Assembly (NCBI RefSeq): GCF_963678975.1
Contig: NC_089279.1
Span: forward strand, 24,786,004 to 24,850,003
Direction of reading: 5' to 3'
Origin: Dysidea avara
Taxonomy: Eukaryota; Porifera; Demospongiae; Dictyoceratida; Dysideidae
DNA: 64,000 nucleotides
Position numbers and translations under genes: made by a program. Shown here piece by piece: positions 12,401 to 23,589 of the stretch. Position 1 is the first letter of the stretch. Each line of letters begins with the position of its first letter. The notes under the pieces are model-generated. The model ran no database searches and had not been told where the DNA came from. It worked only from the letters and a program-made list of their open reading frames with translations.

Positions 12401-15400
12401 GATCTCTTGAATTCTCTTTGGGTGACTGCTCTATTAGGATGACTGCTCTATTAGAGTATCTCGATCTCGCACTTGCTACACCAAGTTGGATTTCGTGTTA
12501 TAACTCCGTGGCTTTAAGTCTGATTCTTCTACACCATTGAAGAGCCTTTCTAAGATGATAACTCCATCTGTACAGCAATTTTCATAGCATTACCCCAAGC
12601 GGTTTACCTGGTAGGCGTGGCAAGCAGTCGTTTTTTATTAGCTAATCTCGATTGCGTAATTGTTACACACTGTTGGTTTTTTCGTTGTATCTTCCTGGTT
12701 TTTAGCTCGATTTCTTTCAAACCACAAAAGGTTTGAGGTTCAATAGTAAACCTATTCACCCACCGATTTTCAGCTTCTTCCCATACGCGGTTTACCCTGT
12801 AGGCGTGACAACATATTGGTGTTATTTTTCGTGATTAATCGCTCATAACTCTTTGCCTGTTTATCGTATTCCAGCCAAAGTTGATACAGAGATGCGCCTT
12901 TATACCCCCCTTCTGTGTGCCAAATTTCAAGGCGATCGGATATGGAGTTCGTGTTTTATAGCAGTTTTTGTAAGTGTGCGAAAAGAGGAAGAAAAAAAAG
13001 AAAAAAATAACGAAGAAACTAAGCCAATTTTTGAAGTCGCATATCTCGGGAACGCTTGAAGCGATTTCGCTCACATTTGGAATGTGGAGTACTGAAGTGG
13101 GAGGGAATGTACACAGCAAAATTCGTATTGTTTCACCAAGGCAGCACAGAGCTACGGAGGTGCGAAAATTGCGTTTTCTTTCTTCCTGTCAATATACTCA
13201 CGGGGTTGCGCGCCGCCTTCTTGGGCCGCACGACACACTACCGTGTGTCTTGATATTTTGTGACAATCCCACTAAAGAGTGTAGGGGAGCCTGGGAAGGC
13301 AACTGAGTATTGAAGCTTACAGAGTCATCATGCAACAACCAATGTGCATACCAGGGTTATGGAACATGCCTCAAAAATTTTTAGACCTGTGAGGCTCTGA
13401 TCGTGATATATTGAAAGTTTTTACTGTACTGTTTTAATCATTAAAAGGTGCAAATATGATTGTTACAGTATGTTAGAGCTATTGATTACTCTATTAGAGT
13501 GCTGTATAGAGGCAGTGGGAGAAACTTTAGCAAATTTGTCAAATCACTACAAATTTGCCAACATTTAGCCTACCAATTAACTCATAGTACCTGAGACTAT
13601 CATTTGTGTTGAACATAACTTAGTTTATTTCACCAGATAATATTTAATTTACTTCTGGTGATGTTTCCCTCTATATGGTACAGTGCTATGAGTTAATGAT
13701 ATACGTAGTAGTAACACTTGACAGTATCTAGATCTATATATAGTTAACATCACTATCTTAAAAAGTGGCTATCTATTTACACTGTTTATGGTTTACAAAC
13801 TGTAAAACGATAGAATGCAGCATTGGATACTCAAGTTAGACAGTTTATTAATGTTTCAATGTCCATTTATTGCCAGCATCATGCATTACACAATTGGTAT
13901 ATGTATACACTATCAGTTTTAAAATACCTGGTATGTAGTTAGCTATGAACTTAATCGTTTAATTTATGCATGTATATTTCTTTAGTCATTACTGTGATGT
14001 TTAACCAGTCAGCATACAGTGTTAATGAAGATGATGAAATGTTGCAAATTGTATTAGTCCTGAGCAACTCATCAGTAACCAATGTTACTATTAAATTAAT
14101 TGATAATACTACTACAGCTACTGGTAAACATGAGGTAATTGTGGAAATTGATGTGCTTACATATTTATACATTTAGGAGGTGCTGATTACAAGTCTGGGC
14201 CATACAGTGTCACATTTATTGCAGGACAAACCTTTGCTATACTAAATATTTCAATAACTAGTGATAACATACTAGAACGTGATGAGAGCTTTATTCTGGC
14301 TATTCATTCCCCTTCACTACCTAATGGTGTAAGCAGTGATCTTGGTCAAGTTACAGTAACAATAGTGGATAAGGATGGTGAGTGTGTTAGCAAGTAATGG
14401 TTTGGGGGTATATTAATTTTCAAGTATGTAGGGTGATCTGTAATGCAATTGTTTAATATAAAATCTTGTAGAAATTTTACTGCTTTGTCATTTATTTGGG
14501 TGGGCTTGAGAGAGCCTCACACTATGTCAATGTTACTTGTTTGCAGATAAAACCTAAAAATTCTGTACAAAGCTGGTATGTACATGTGTTCATTGAAAAA
14601 CAAACAGCATGGTTTAATTGATATCCATATAAGGCTGGTACAAATTTATCGGACAAAGCCTAGTTGTTGTAGTTTACTGATACACCTGAAACATCTAGTA
14701 TCTAAATTTGTATGAATGCTTCAAAAAAAGAGTGTTACATGCATTTATCACAACAGGAAGTGCAAACATGGTGTAGGTAGCAGTAGAAATTCAAGCAAAG
14801 GTCGTGATGAGGTTATGCTTATTGTGTATCTGCTCTAAAAGCCAATTCAATATGGAGTGTACTGTTAAAAAAATCTGCTGTAACCTGGGAAATGATTGTA
14901 ACACAGCTACAGTAAGAATCATCTCTATAGGCCACACAATTTAGCCACTAATTAGTTCGAGGTTATAAAAATAATCACACAGCAAGAAATATCACAGTAC
15001 AAATTATGAGTATGAATTTGAATATACAAACTTGTTTGTGCTTTCAATTGGTAATATCTGTCCTGACAGTGCTGGAATCATGGAAATATTATTGTCTGGC
15101 TATTTCATCCTGTATGTGCTCATTCTTGCAAAACTGCAACCAATGTATTATATTAGTTAACCACCCAATAGGCTTCTCTTTTTGTCATACAAATGGGTGT
15201 CTTTGATCTACTCATGCTCTATACCATACAATACTCACCCATTCATTTTGTACCTGATGTATAAACACTCCACCATTGGGCCTGCAACTCCTGGGTGAAG
15301 AACCTCATGGGTATGTTAAAACTACTGTGTTCTTTATATAGATTTATTATCCAGTACCGAGTTAACAATGAAAACTGCAAGCAAATCAATTACCATACAA

Positions 15401-18400
15401 CCAACTCTAGGTACAAACTTACAATACAAATGAATATTACTTGTGTGGCTGTATATGTAAAGCTCTAGGTAGCTACACATTGTATTGTGTTTATCTTGGT
15501 GCAGATTCACACTATTACTATCAACATACATGTAATTGGTGGTACTGTTATGAGTGAAAAAGATATATGTACATATACTTACAGATATATATCACATCAA
15601 GAAATATAACAGATTAATTTGATTCCATGAATAACAATAGTACAGAAGTCCAGTTCTATTATCAAAGAAAGAATAACGGCTGGCTGTGGGGTATATAATT
15701 ATCAGTACATAATTACAGTATATATAGCTCATCACATCTTGGGCATCATAAAGTTCAGTAACATGGTGGCACTCTAGACTCTACTATATATATATACAAT
15801 ATGTTTATAATGTCAAATATTCTAACATGGGATGCTTGGAACATGAACTATAACATTTTAGTTCTTAATTGCTTGTGTGTATTGAATCCACTAGTTATTT
15901 CAGTACTTTTCACTGTTGTAATTTGTACTGGCACTCATAAGAGTTCTTATTTATCTCATGCTTGCATTTGCAGAACCTAATTCTAGCACTGGCACCAACA
16001 GCCAAGTTGCTACTGAGACTGTAGCTGCTCCTATTGGTGGGGTCATTGCTCTACTGGTACTGATTTTTATAGTGGCACTGATACTATATAGGTGATGAAT
16101 GTTTGTGGTATAATAATAATACAATATGTGATACAGTTGCGCCATGCATATACTATCATGATTACTGTTTGTCATAGCTTCCTGCTATGTAACTACCACA
16201 CAAAAACAGCCAAGCTGTGCAAAAATGGTGTGGGCCTTAAAAAGCCTAGGGTGAAAAAAGTTGTGAAATCAAAGGTGGCGGCCAAGAAATGGCTGCAATG
16301 ATGTTAATGCTAATAAATTTTAACAATTCACACAGCCATTATTAAAATTTTTTACCATTAACATCATTGCAGCCATTTTTTGGCTGCCACCTTTGATTTC
16401 ACAACTTTTTTCACGCTGGGTTTTTAAGGCTGCGCCATTTTTTTACAGCTTGGCTGTTTTTGTGTAGATTTCACTTCATTTTGTACTTTATAAGGCCCCA
16501 AAACCAGCCTATGGCTGACTTTGAGATTTGTTTTTACTCACATTTCTTCTTTTCTATGTAGATACAATGATGATTATTGAAGATAGACTTATAAATGTAT
16601 TTCATTGCATGATTTAATTCAATATTTGATAATATTATTGTAATACTTCAATAGAGTGCACATTTTTTGAGGACTTCTAATAGAACATACACAGAATGTT
16701 CTAGAACAATCCAGTACTTCTATTGGTAGATCTATGAAATTACAAATGTTTGATTATAAGCAGATTTCAAATAGAAATTTCATTTATAAAGCAGAAATTA
16801 AGTGAGGTGATCAGCCAAGGTAGCAGTGATTCAGTGGTTAAGGATGCAGGTGTTAGGTATGGAGGTCCCAGGTTCAAACTCGGGTAAGTTGTTTTTTTTT
16901 CGGCATTTTTACACACCTTTTTTACCCCGTGGTGACTGCTCTATTAGATTATCTCAATCCCGCGATTTTACACTTGCTTAGTTTTTGCTTTATAACTTTG
17001 TCGCTGTAATTCTATTGCTATTCAAACTATCAAAAGGCACTGCTACGATGATCAGCCTATCTACACACCAATTTTCAAGCTATTTCTATACTTGATTTAC
17101 CCTGTAGCCATGACAGAAGTTTGATCTTTTTTTACGTGAATAAATGCTCATAACTCCTTGAATATTACTCAGATTCACAACAAACTTGGTACATGAATCC
17201 ACCGTTACATGCTCTTTATTTGTGCCAAAGATCGGGGTAGTTGAGTTACACGTTTGCATTTTATAGCAATTTTTGCAAAGTATGTGAAAAGAAATTGAAG
17301 TCCCTGTAGCTCCATTTTTGCATTATAGCTGTCCCCCAAGTAGCCCTATGGCATAAGAAGAAATAAACGAAGAAATTAAAACAAAAGTTTGAACTCCCAT
17401 ATCTCACGAATGGCTGTAGCGAATTTAATAAAATTTGCTGTGTGGCGTACCCTACTTGGGGGACAGCTATAATGCAAAAATGGTGTGCTTTGGAGAAGGG
17501 GCCATGGAGCTGTGCATGCATGAAAAAGCAATTTTCTTTCTTCCTGTAAATATACTCACAGTGTGGTCGCCGGATTTCTTGGCCACACAACACACTACCG
17601 TGTGTCTTGATATAGGCATTAGACACTAATTTTGTTTTGTGAACAAAGCAGGTTATTAATTATTATTGCCCTCACTATAACTGTAGCCAAGGTGAAAACT
17701 ACTGGAATATTACATAGGTCATATCCTATATTATGCTATATTTTATAGGCATTTCCACCTACATCATTCAGGTTACCATGAACGACAGTTACTATTCATG
17801 TGCTATTGTGAAATTTGTCTATTGCAAGGGCTATACCATAATTTTTAGTATTTGATTTCCTTAATTGTAAAATGGTCTTAAAGTGCAGGCATCAGTGCTA
17901 GTGATCATTCTGAAATGTTTATGAGTGTAAAAGTTCTGACCCAAATTATATGCAAACATGGATATTATTTATTTATTAAAAAACTTTCAACTAGAGTAGA
18001 GACCATAGCACATTGATAAAAAGTACTGAAGCAAGCTAAAGTAGTGCACGATATAATAAAAACTTGTTTGTTAACTTTTTTGTAAATAATTATTATGACT
18101 GGTGAACCCACGCATACCACATCTGAAATGGCACTGCGTGCCCCAATTATCATCTGAAAAGTAAAGTATCCATTAAATTTCATTGTCAGCTATGTTTAAC
18201 ACGTTACACAGCATTTCAAATCAAGAACTGTTTGAAAAGCACCTCTGCAATCCGTGCATACCAAAAGAAAGAATGGTCCTGTGCACCCCAATTATATCAA
18301 TTATTGTCTGAAAAGTGAAGTATCCATTATGCTTCTTTGTTGGCTATGTTCAATCCATTACACAACAGTACGAATCAAGGACTGTTTGAAAAGCACCTCT

Positions 18401-21400
18401 GCTATCAAAATAGTGACTATGAAAAACACGGATGATTTCCATTACAAAGGGAAGCCATCACGTGCTACCACCAAATCAACACTTCTAGCTGTCAGCAAAG
18501 ATGAATGGGACACAAAGGAGGACACTGGTAAGTCCATGTAGAATGCACTGTATGTACTGCGGTATGCCAAAAGGGACCTGTTGGGCTGTAGCAATGTTGA
18601 ACAGTGAAAAAATCAAGCCGTAGCCTTAGCCGTTATCGAGTTACGCTTGTCTGAATGCATCAGTCAGTTACTCAGTTAATACTCAGTCAGTTAGTAGAAA
18701 ATTCCATTAACCCATTCACGGCAGCAACCACTATATGGCGGATCACTCTAATAAAGCACTCGCTGAATACAATTTTGACATGCTTACACTGGTATTGTGC
18801 GTTTTTTAGCATGATGCACCTATGCTGAAACGCACACGCCCAAGAGGTCCCGTTTCTGGGATAACCGGATCCTTCACACACTATTGAGGGTTTGTTACAT
18901 AACCCGGTGAAACTTTTCTTGTGAACAGAGTCGAGTTAAGTGTTTCTTCAAGTTGATAGTAGTGTTATCGAATACTCTGAATCATTTCTGATGTGCTACA
19001 ATAGCTGAAGAAGACAGTCGATGGTTTTTCAAGAAGGTGGCGTGATGTGCACACATGCGTATACACATGCGCAATGAGGCTGTTGAGCTAAATCTCGATA
19101 AAACCGGCCAGGGAGACCATCGCTCAGTAAGCAGATGATGTAGAACTGTTTAATAGACTGTTATAGTGATTTGTAGATCCTTTGTTCGTACCCGACTGTT
19201 TGAATGTGCTGTTTATATTGTTTTTTCATCTTTGTTGTGTTGTAATTACTTTGCGGTTTGTGTTGTGTAAACATAAACAATATAACCAAGTTCGTAAGTC
19301 TATAGCAAATATTTAGAGGGGTGGTTACTAAGTAGTTTAGTGTACAGGTAGTGTTATACTGGACAATTCGGCGAGACCTATATAGTCCGCCGGAAAATTC
19401 AGCAGTGAATGAGTTTAAATACTTTTTTTTAATTTGTAGCAACTTGTTGAATGCATTTTGGGTCGATCTGAAAACTTGTTTGGGCTTAGTTTTGCTTAAC
19501 CAATACTGCCTCATCATCGTCAGGGAAAATTGAGGCTGGTGATGTTATCCCATGGGCCACGCCTACTCCTTTGTGGTCGCTACTGTACAGTATACTATCA
19601 CAACTCCTTCTGAATTTTATAGTTATAAGTGTGCCAAGTTTGACAGCACAAATGTAAAAGGTATACTATAATAAGGTAATAATAACAAGAAAAAAATTTA
19701 TGAGTTTTTAGGGGTTAGATCTAGATTGGAAATATGCCCACAGTTACCAGGGCAGTAAATGTTTATACAGATAGATGTACATATACTGTAATAGACAGGG
19801 CCAGAGGAAGCAATTCTAAAGTGGTCAGGCCAAGGGGTAGGCACTGTGAAATACTGAACACTTTGTTGTGTGGGTGGTGGGGTGCTCTGGGGGCATGCTC
19901 CCAGGGGCAGATTTAGGGAGGGGGCTAGGGGGGCTGTAGCCCCCCTCTTCCTTTCCTTTCTAAGTTAGTACTTGGCCAATAAAACCCTAAATCTTCTATG
20001 TGTATCAAAAGCAGGCTTATTTCAAGAACTATGCATCACTACCAACACAAATAACGTCTATGTCACTATACCTATTGTTCAACATGATTCAAAAAGTGTT
20101 AGTTGGTTTAATTAATTGTTTAGAATTATCAGCTTCAGTATAATATATAGTTACCAACTCAGCCATTTAGCAAACTGTAGTCTTTTATAAGTTTATAAGG
20201 CAGCTATAGCACTTTTGTCTATGAATGTAAAATCTGTATCAGTTACCTTCTGATATGACCCCATGCTGTGGGTTATGTTATGGTGCTGGTATTTGTCAGT
20301 CTTCATAACCCAGCAGATCTAGAAATAAGTTGACCATCACAACAGTAAATTCAGAAACCTCATAAATGCAAATATAGTTGCACTTTGCTAAGGATTTCCA
20401 GTGGACTAGCTAACAGCTACTAGTACCCTTCACTGTATTCTGCTTTTCAGTACAATGTATTGGTGTTAAGACTAACAAAGTGTCACTAGGTTAAGGAGCA
20501 TGCATACTAATGATTGTGACGTTCAACACCACTACTACTTAGCTATACATGTTTCTGCCTCTGTTTAGCTATACATGTTTCTTCCACACATTATCTCACA
20601 AAGGCTTCCCCTATTGTCTGACTTTGTTTGATCATGGGAGTATTTAGAAACAGCATTCTTCGTGCAGACTGCAAAATCATCACAGTCAAACTTGTGTAGT
20701 TTGTGGTCAGTCACCCAATGTTGATGAATCCCAGATGGTCTTTAGAAGACGATAGTCAAGTGTTCCATAAAGAGAGTTTGCCTTGAATCTGTTGATGTTG
20801 AGGCTGGAGTAAGCATTTTCCACAATTCTTCCAACTTCATGGTGTGTGAAATAATCTACTCCAACCTTCCAGTGGGATCCAACAACATTATTTTTATCAG
20901 TAAGATAGACAGTTGAGGCTGTTGAAGAGGAGCTGATGTATTATGATATATAGCTAGCTATATCTAAATGCTTGGTAGCTACAAATGAAAAGATTATCAT
21001 GATAGCTACTCATGCATATTGCAATCAGTCTTGATTTAATGTAAAAGTAAAAGTGTTTTGATAAACTGAAATTCAATTATTTTCCACTAAAAAACTGCTA
21101 AAAACACTCAGATTCATCTTTAGAGGGCCTAATTTTCAAACATTTCCGGAAGGGCATACCCCCAGACCCCCGGCCTAGGCTAGCATGCAAACCACACTAA
21201 TGTAGTCATTATTCCAAATAACTAATTTTGACCATGGATACTACATGAATCTTACCATTAGGGCCTTGTGAGAAGGCTTGGTATCTACTAATGTCTGGCT
21301 AGTTACCTATGTCCCTGTCCAGCTTAGCCTCCCCTTTCAAAAAATCCTAGATCTGCCCCTGGCTCCCCCAGGAAAATTTTTCAAAATTGCATGCTCTGAG

Positions 21401-23589
21401 ATTAATCTGAGACTATTTTCAGCTGTAAATTCCCTAGCAAATTATTGACTAACACTTGTCACTGCATGTGGCTGCATCTTGTGTTCACATAAATTTCATA
21501 CATTATACAGTTGTAACACATGTAAATGCTATATTATTTCCTTTGTTGTAGCTACTATATGCATACAGTATGAGTCTAGCATTTGAAACTGATAGCTATA
21601 TAATTTATAGAACAAGCCGGTGATGAAGTCTCAACTCAGTGAATAGCTAGCTAGGCACTAAGCTATTTCCTTAATCTTACCCTATCATGCTATGCTGCAG
21701 TGCTCCAATACTCATCCAATTATGTACACTTCCTTGCAAAACTATTTATTATTTCGTATTTGCCAGCTTCATAAAGCATTTGACTAATAAATCAGTAAAT
21801 ACCTGAGTGTTCTATTAGTGCGACTGTTCTATTAGAGTATTTCGATCTTTTCCGTGACTGATTGTCACGGGGAAGGATTTAATAAGTATTCTACTGGCAT
21901 TATGCACAATGCTTGCATGATGCTTTAAGCACCTATCATTCATAAAAACACGCCAGCATAATCAACCAGTGTTTATCAACGACTCAGATATATATATATT
22001 TTTATAATCAATGCTGAAAAAGTGGTTAGGCTATGGCCTGACTGGCTGGACCGCTTCCTCCGGCCTTGATAGACCAGACCAGCTTTACTCTGACAGAACT
22101 GTCAGAAAATGATCGTCCATTCCTTTAGAAAAGTGTAACTCAACCTGGAATTTGTATTCATAAAGTAATGTAGAAAGAGTCATAATTCTGTTCATATCTA
22201 AAGTTACCCGTTTTCATTTGGGAAGGATCCTCAACACCATAGGCATTTATCATGCAAGTTTTCTTTATTGTAGAGTTTCATTTTGCATAACTGGAACACC
22301 CTTCCAGCTGATATAGTAAATACTTTGGACACAACTTTTAAGACATTACTACAAACTATAGACATTTATTGGAGAGACAGTAGATTTATAATTATGTAAT
22401 TAATTATATAAGACTTTGGTCTTTTTCAGAACCATTAATAATAAATAAATAAATAAATATGACCGTAGGATGTCATATTTATTATTATCAATGTTTCTGA
22501 AAAAGACCATAATCTTATATATATAACCATACACATTAATTACATAACTATAGATCTACTGTCTCTCCAATTAATATCTAGTAATGTCTTAAAAGAAGTT
22601 GTGTCCAAAGCATTTACTATATCAGCTGGAAGGGTGTTCCAGTTATGCAAAATGAGACTCTACAATAAAAAAACTTGCATGATAAATGCCTATGGTGTTG
22701 AGGATCCTTCCCAAATGAAAACGGAAAACTTTAGATATAAACAGAATTATGACTCTTTCTACATTACTTTATGAATACAAATTCCAGGTTGTGTTCTGCT
22801 CTTTATAAAGGAATGGATGATCATTTTCTGACAGTTCTGCCAGAGTACAGTTGGTCTGGTCTACTATAGTATTTGTACATCAATCAGTATAAACTTTTAC
22901 TGCCCTGGTGGCTGTTGTGGGCATATTTCCAATCTATATAGATCTAACCCCTAAAAACTCACTAAAATTTTTTTCTTGTAATTATAACCTTATTATAGTA
23001 TACCTTTTGCGTTTGTGCTGTCAAAATTGGCACACTTATGACAAGAAAATTCAGAGAGAGTTTCCAGAACCTTGGAAACCAACCACCTTCCTACTCTGAA
23101 TGATAAGTGCTGTATAATGTTCATATTATTGTTAACAGAGTAATTAAGAAAATGAAACATTCCAAAGTGATGAATTTTGATGAAGAGCTGTTAGAACTAA
23201 ACAATGGTGGTGATATCATGAGAAGCACATCTAATTATCCTGGTAAGTGCATACTTCATTATTTAGCATTAAGCTAACAATGTCAATTTTCCATGTAGAA
23301 CACTTTCATGCACAGGTGGGCCAAATGTTTGTAAAAGGAGACATGAATGAAGACAAGGTACAGTTTCTTAGAGAGATAAAGTTTAGGCTCTGATTTGCAT
23401 TGTATATCTTAGCGTCTTGGTGACAAATCTCAAACATTGCCTTCAGATCTCCATGCTAACAATAAATACGCTGTCAAAGATGAACGTAAGTGCAATTCTA
23501 ACAAAATAGTTACCTCTTAAATATACTGTTATACAGACAACCTATGGGGAGTCAAATTTCAGGATGAGACTGATGGTACTCTAGTATAA
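6484..23589 (+). CDS. Calx-beta domain receptor-like membrane protein (3' part of gene)
   Basis: Exons: 6484-6621, 6675-6872, 7126-7263, 7314-7520, 13986-14123, 14177-14377, 15974-16091, 23139-23242, 23299-23357, 23413-23485, 23537-23589. All have AG/GT borders and agreeing phases. Each of three Calx-beta domains is split over two exons; the second half carries the family signature (for example VSFSFPIINDNILEDDENF), acidic residues that bind calcium in known members. The exon at 15974 has a Ser/Thr stretch, then a membrane helix (GGVIALLVLIFIVALILY). The tail starts with basic RVIKKMKHSK and ends VKFQDETDGTLV then TAA. The product would be a type I surface protein with extracellular calcium-binding folds and a tail of about 90 residues without a recognised domain. 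The first exon seen needs an upstream partner (phase 1), so the gene starts further left, possibly beyond the window. The two largest introns are repeat-filled. Confidence 0.87.
6887..7166 (+). repeat. Perfect 140-bp tandem duplication with a duplicated splice acceptor
   Basis: Bases 6887-7026 are repeated at 7027-7166 with no difference seen by eye. Each copy holds intron sequence, the TTTCAG acceptor and the first 41 bases of the next Calx-beta exon. Only the second copy runs into the rest of the exon (7126-7263); use of the first acceptor (exon start 6986) leads to an in-frame TAA within about 110 bases. Confidence 0.93.
7930..8830 (+). repeat. Dispersed repeat R3, copy 1 (uninterrupted)
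   Basis: Matches 19800-22075 from the left block (GGTCAGGC.A.GGGTAGGCAC) to the right block (AGTGGTCAGGCTATGGCCTGAC). This copy keeps the empty site CATGCTCCCCCAGG where the other copy holds a 1.46-kb insertion. It contains the paired CTCTATTA motif at about 8428-8462. Its ends are loosely inverted (GGCC.GAGGAAGC / GCTTCCTCC). It lies in the first large intron of the Calx-beta gene. Confidence 0.75.
9285..9614. repeat. Long foldback element R6, copy 1
   Basis: Two arms of about 160 bases are near-perfect reverse complements around a centre near 9448, starting ATCTAATCCAAAACAGCC and returning as GGCTGTTTTGGATTAGAT. A tail to about 9720 (AAAGCCGGCCTATGGCCTGC) is shared with copies near 16.2-16.55 kb and 30.96-31.2 kb. 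A fragment of one arm lies at 49395-49450. The RNA or single strand would form a very stable hairpin. Confidence 0.93.
9800..12415 (+). repeat. 30-31-bp minisatellite array (about 85 units)
   Basis: Degenerate tandem units of the type TAGCTGAACTCTCTACAAGG followed by TAACTTCTTC or TGATTTGTTTG. Several higher-order blocks of 60-200 bases recur, for example near 10.5 and 10.65 kb and near 11.4 and 11.55 kb, showing local block duplication. The array lies in the large intron between exons 7314-7520 and 13986-14123 of the Calx-beta gene. Shorter diverged arrays of the same unit are at 31.6-32.05 kb and 43.56-44.0 kb. Confidence 0.95.
12420..13255 (+). repeat. Dispersed repeat R1, copy 1, with terminal hairpin
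   Basis: Starts with the paired motif (TGACTGCTCTATTAGGA, then TGACTGCTCTATTAGAGT and ATCTCGATC), has a body with repeated ATAACTCC.TG blocks, and ends with a perfect hairpin (GACACAC-TACC-GTGTGTC, 13232-13249) followed by TTGATAT. Related copies lie at 16815-17610, 41618-42465 (reversed) and 43140-43520 (reversed, partial). Short open frames here are incidental. Confidence 0.8.
14378..15973 (+). other. Intron of the Calx-beta gene, no recognised content
   Basis: AT-rich sequence between the last Calx-beta exon and the membrane-segment exon. I see no exon, repeat copy or structured element that I can support here. Confidence 0.6.
16196..16555. repeat. Foldback element R6, copy 2
   Basis: Arms around a centre near 16325 (AAAACAGCCAAGCTGT ... 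ACAGCTTGGCTGTTTT), shorter loop than copy 1, with the same tail (CCAGCCTATGGCTGACTTTG). It begins about 105 bases after the membrane-segment exon of the Calx-beta gene, inside its 7-kb intron. Confidence 0.88.
16815..17610 (+). repeat. Composite repeat: tRNA-like head, R1 body, terminal hairpin
   Basis: 16822-16885 is tRNA-like (A-box-like AGTGATTCAGTGGTTAAGGA, B box GGTTCAAACTC). A T-rich linker follows, then the CTCTATTAGATTATCTCAATC motif, the R1 body and the hairpin at 17589-17606 (one mismatch) with TTGATAT. The reversed copy at 41.6-42.46 kb has the same order with a foreign block between head and body, so head, linker, body and hairpin look like one unit of about 800 bases, unusually long for a tRNA-headed SINE. 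Confidence 0.7.
17960..19600 (+). repeat. Dispersed repeat R2, copy 1 (split by a TTAA element)
   Basis: Left part: CAACTAGAGTAGAGACCATA, then TGGTGAACCCACGCATAC, AAGAACTGTTTGAAAAGCAC and AAATCAAGCCGTAGCC. After the insertion at 18711-19414 it continues with TTGGGTCGATCTG and TGGGCTTAGTTTTG. Copies or parts: 57180-58110 (fullest), 42580-43110, 40400-40740, 28900-29200. Family unknown; no transposase or RT is visible in it. Confidence 0.75.
18711..19414. mobile_element. piggyBac-like non-autonomous DNA element inserted in R2
   Basis: Flanked by TTAA on both sides (18707-18710 and 19415-19418). Terminal inverted repeats start CCCATTCACGGCAGC on the left and ACTCATTCACTGCTG on the right (reverse strand). 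The unoccupied site is visible in the R2 copy near 57.91 kb (TTCCGTTTAATATAC). About 704 bases, no transposase frame. TTAA targeting and a CCC start fit piggyBac-type elements; Kolobok-type also uses TTAA. Confidence 0.75.
19800..22075 (+). repeat. Dispersed repeat R3, copy 2, interrupted
   Basis: Homologous to 7930-8830 in two pieces, 19800-19903 and 21361-22075, separated by the element at 19904-21360. The right piece repeats the paired CTCTATTA motif at about 21808-21840. Ends are loosely inverted (GGCCAGAGGAAGC / GCTTCCTCCGGCC). Confidence 0.75.
19904..21360. mobile_element. TIR DNA transposon (hAT-like ends) inserted in R3
   Basis: Terminal inverted repeats CAGGGGCAGATTTAGG / CCTAGATCTGCCCCTG. 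The flanking repeat is only about 5-6 bases (GCTCC or GCTCCC), judged against the empty site in R3 copy 1, so hAT (8 bases expected) is not certain. On the minus strand 20934-20707 is an open stretch with coding character that ends in TGA, perhaps a remnant of a transposase or a captured exon. Similar ends appear at 37043-37344 and 39404-39847. Confidence 0.75.
22090..22862. mobile_element. Tail-to-tail pair of LINE 3' ends (palindrome)
   Basis: Two near-identical reverse-complement halves of about 370 bases meet at an AATAAATAAATA tail near 22440-22470. The left half read forward encodes HNWNTLPADIVNTLDTTFK, the C-terminal WN.LP segment typical of non-LTR reverse transcriptases, then a stop and the tail. 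In-frame stops show both halves are dead. The right half is the same on the minus strand. Confidence 0.85.

Larger units (their letters stand above)
19619..23045. repeat. 3.4-kb nested foldback with outer arms of about 185 bases
   Basis: 19619-19798 and 22862-23045 are inverted copies (left edge GTGTGCCAAGTTTGACAGCA; right edge returns as its complement). Between the arms lie R3 copy 2 (itself split by a TIR element) and a tail-to-tail LINE palindrome. All of it sits in the 7-kb Calx-beta intron, 93 bases before exon 23139. Confidence 0.8.

Noticed and set aside
9800-12415. Possible CRISPR-like array
   Set aside because: Units are degenerate and contiguous without unique spacers, and the setting is an animal intron.
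16822-16885. Functional tRNA gene
   Set aside because: A- and B-box-like segments are present, but no closed acceptor stem, and it is part of a repeated unit.
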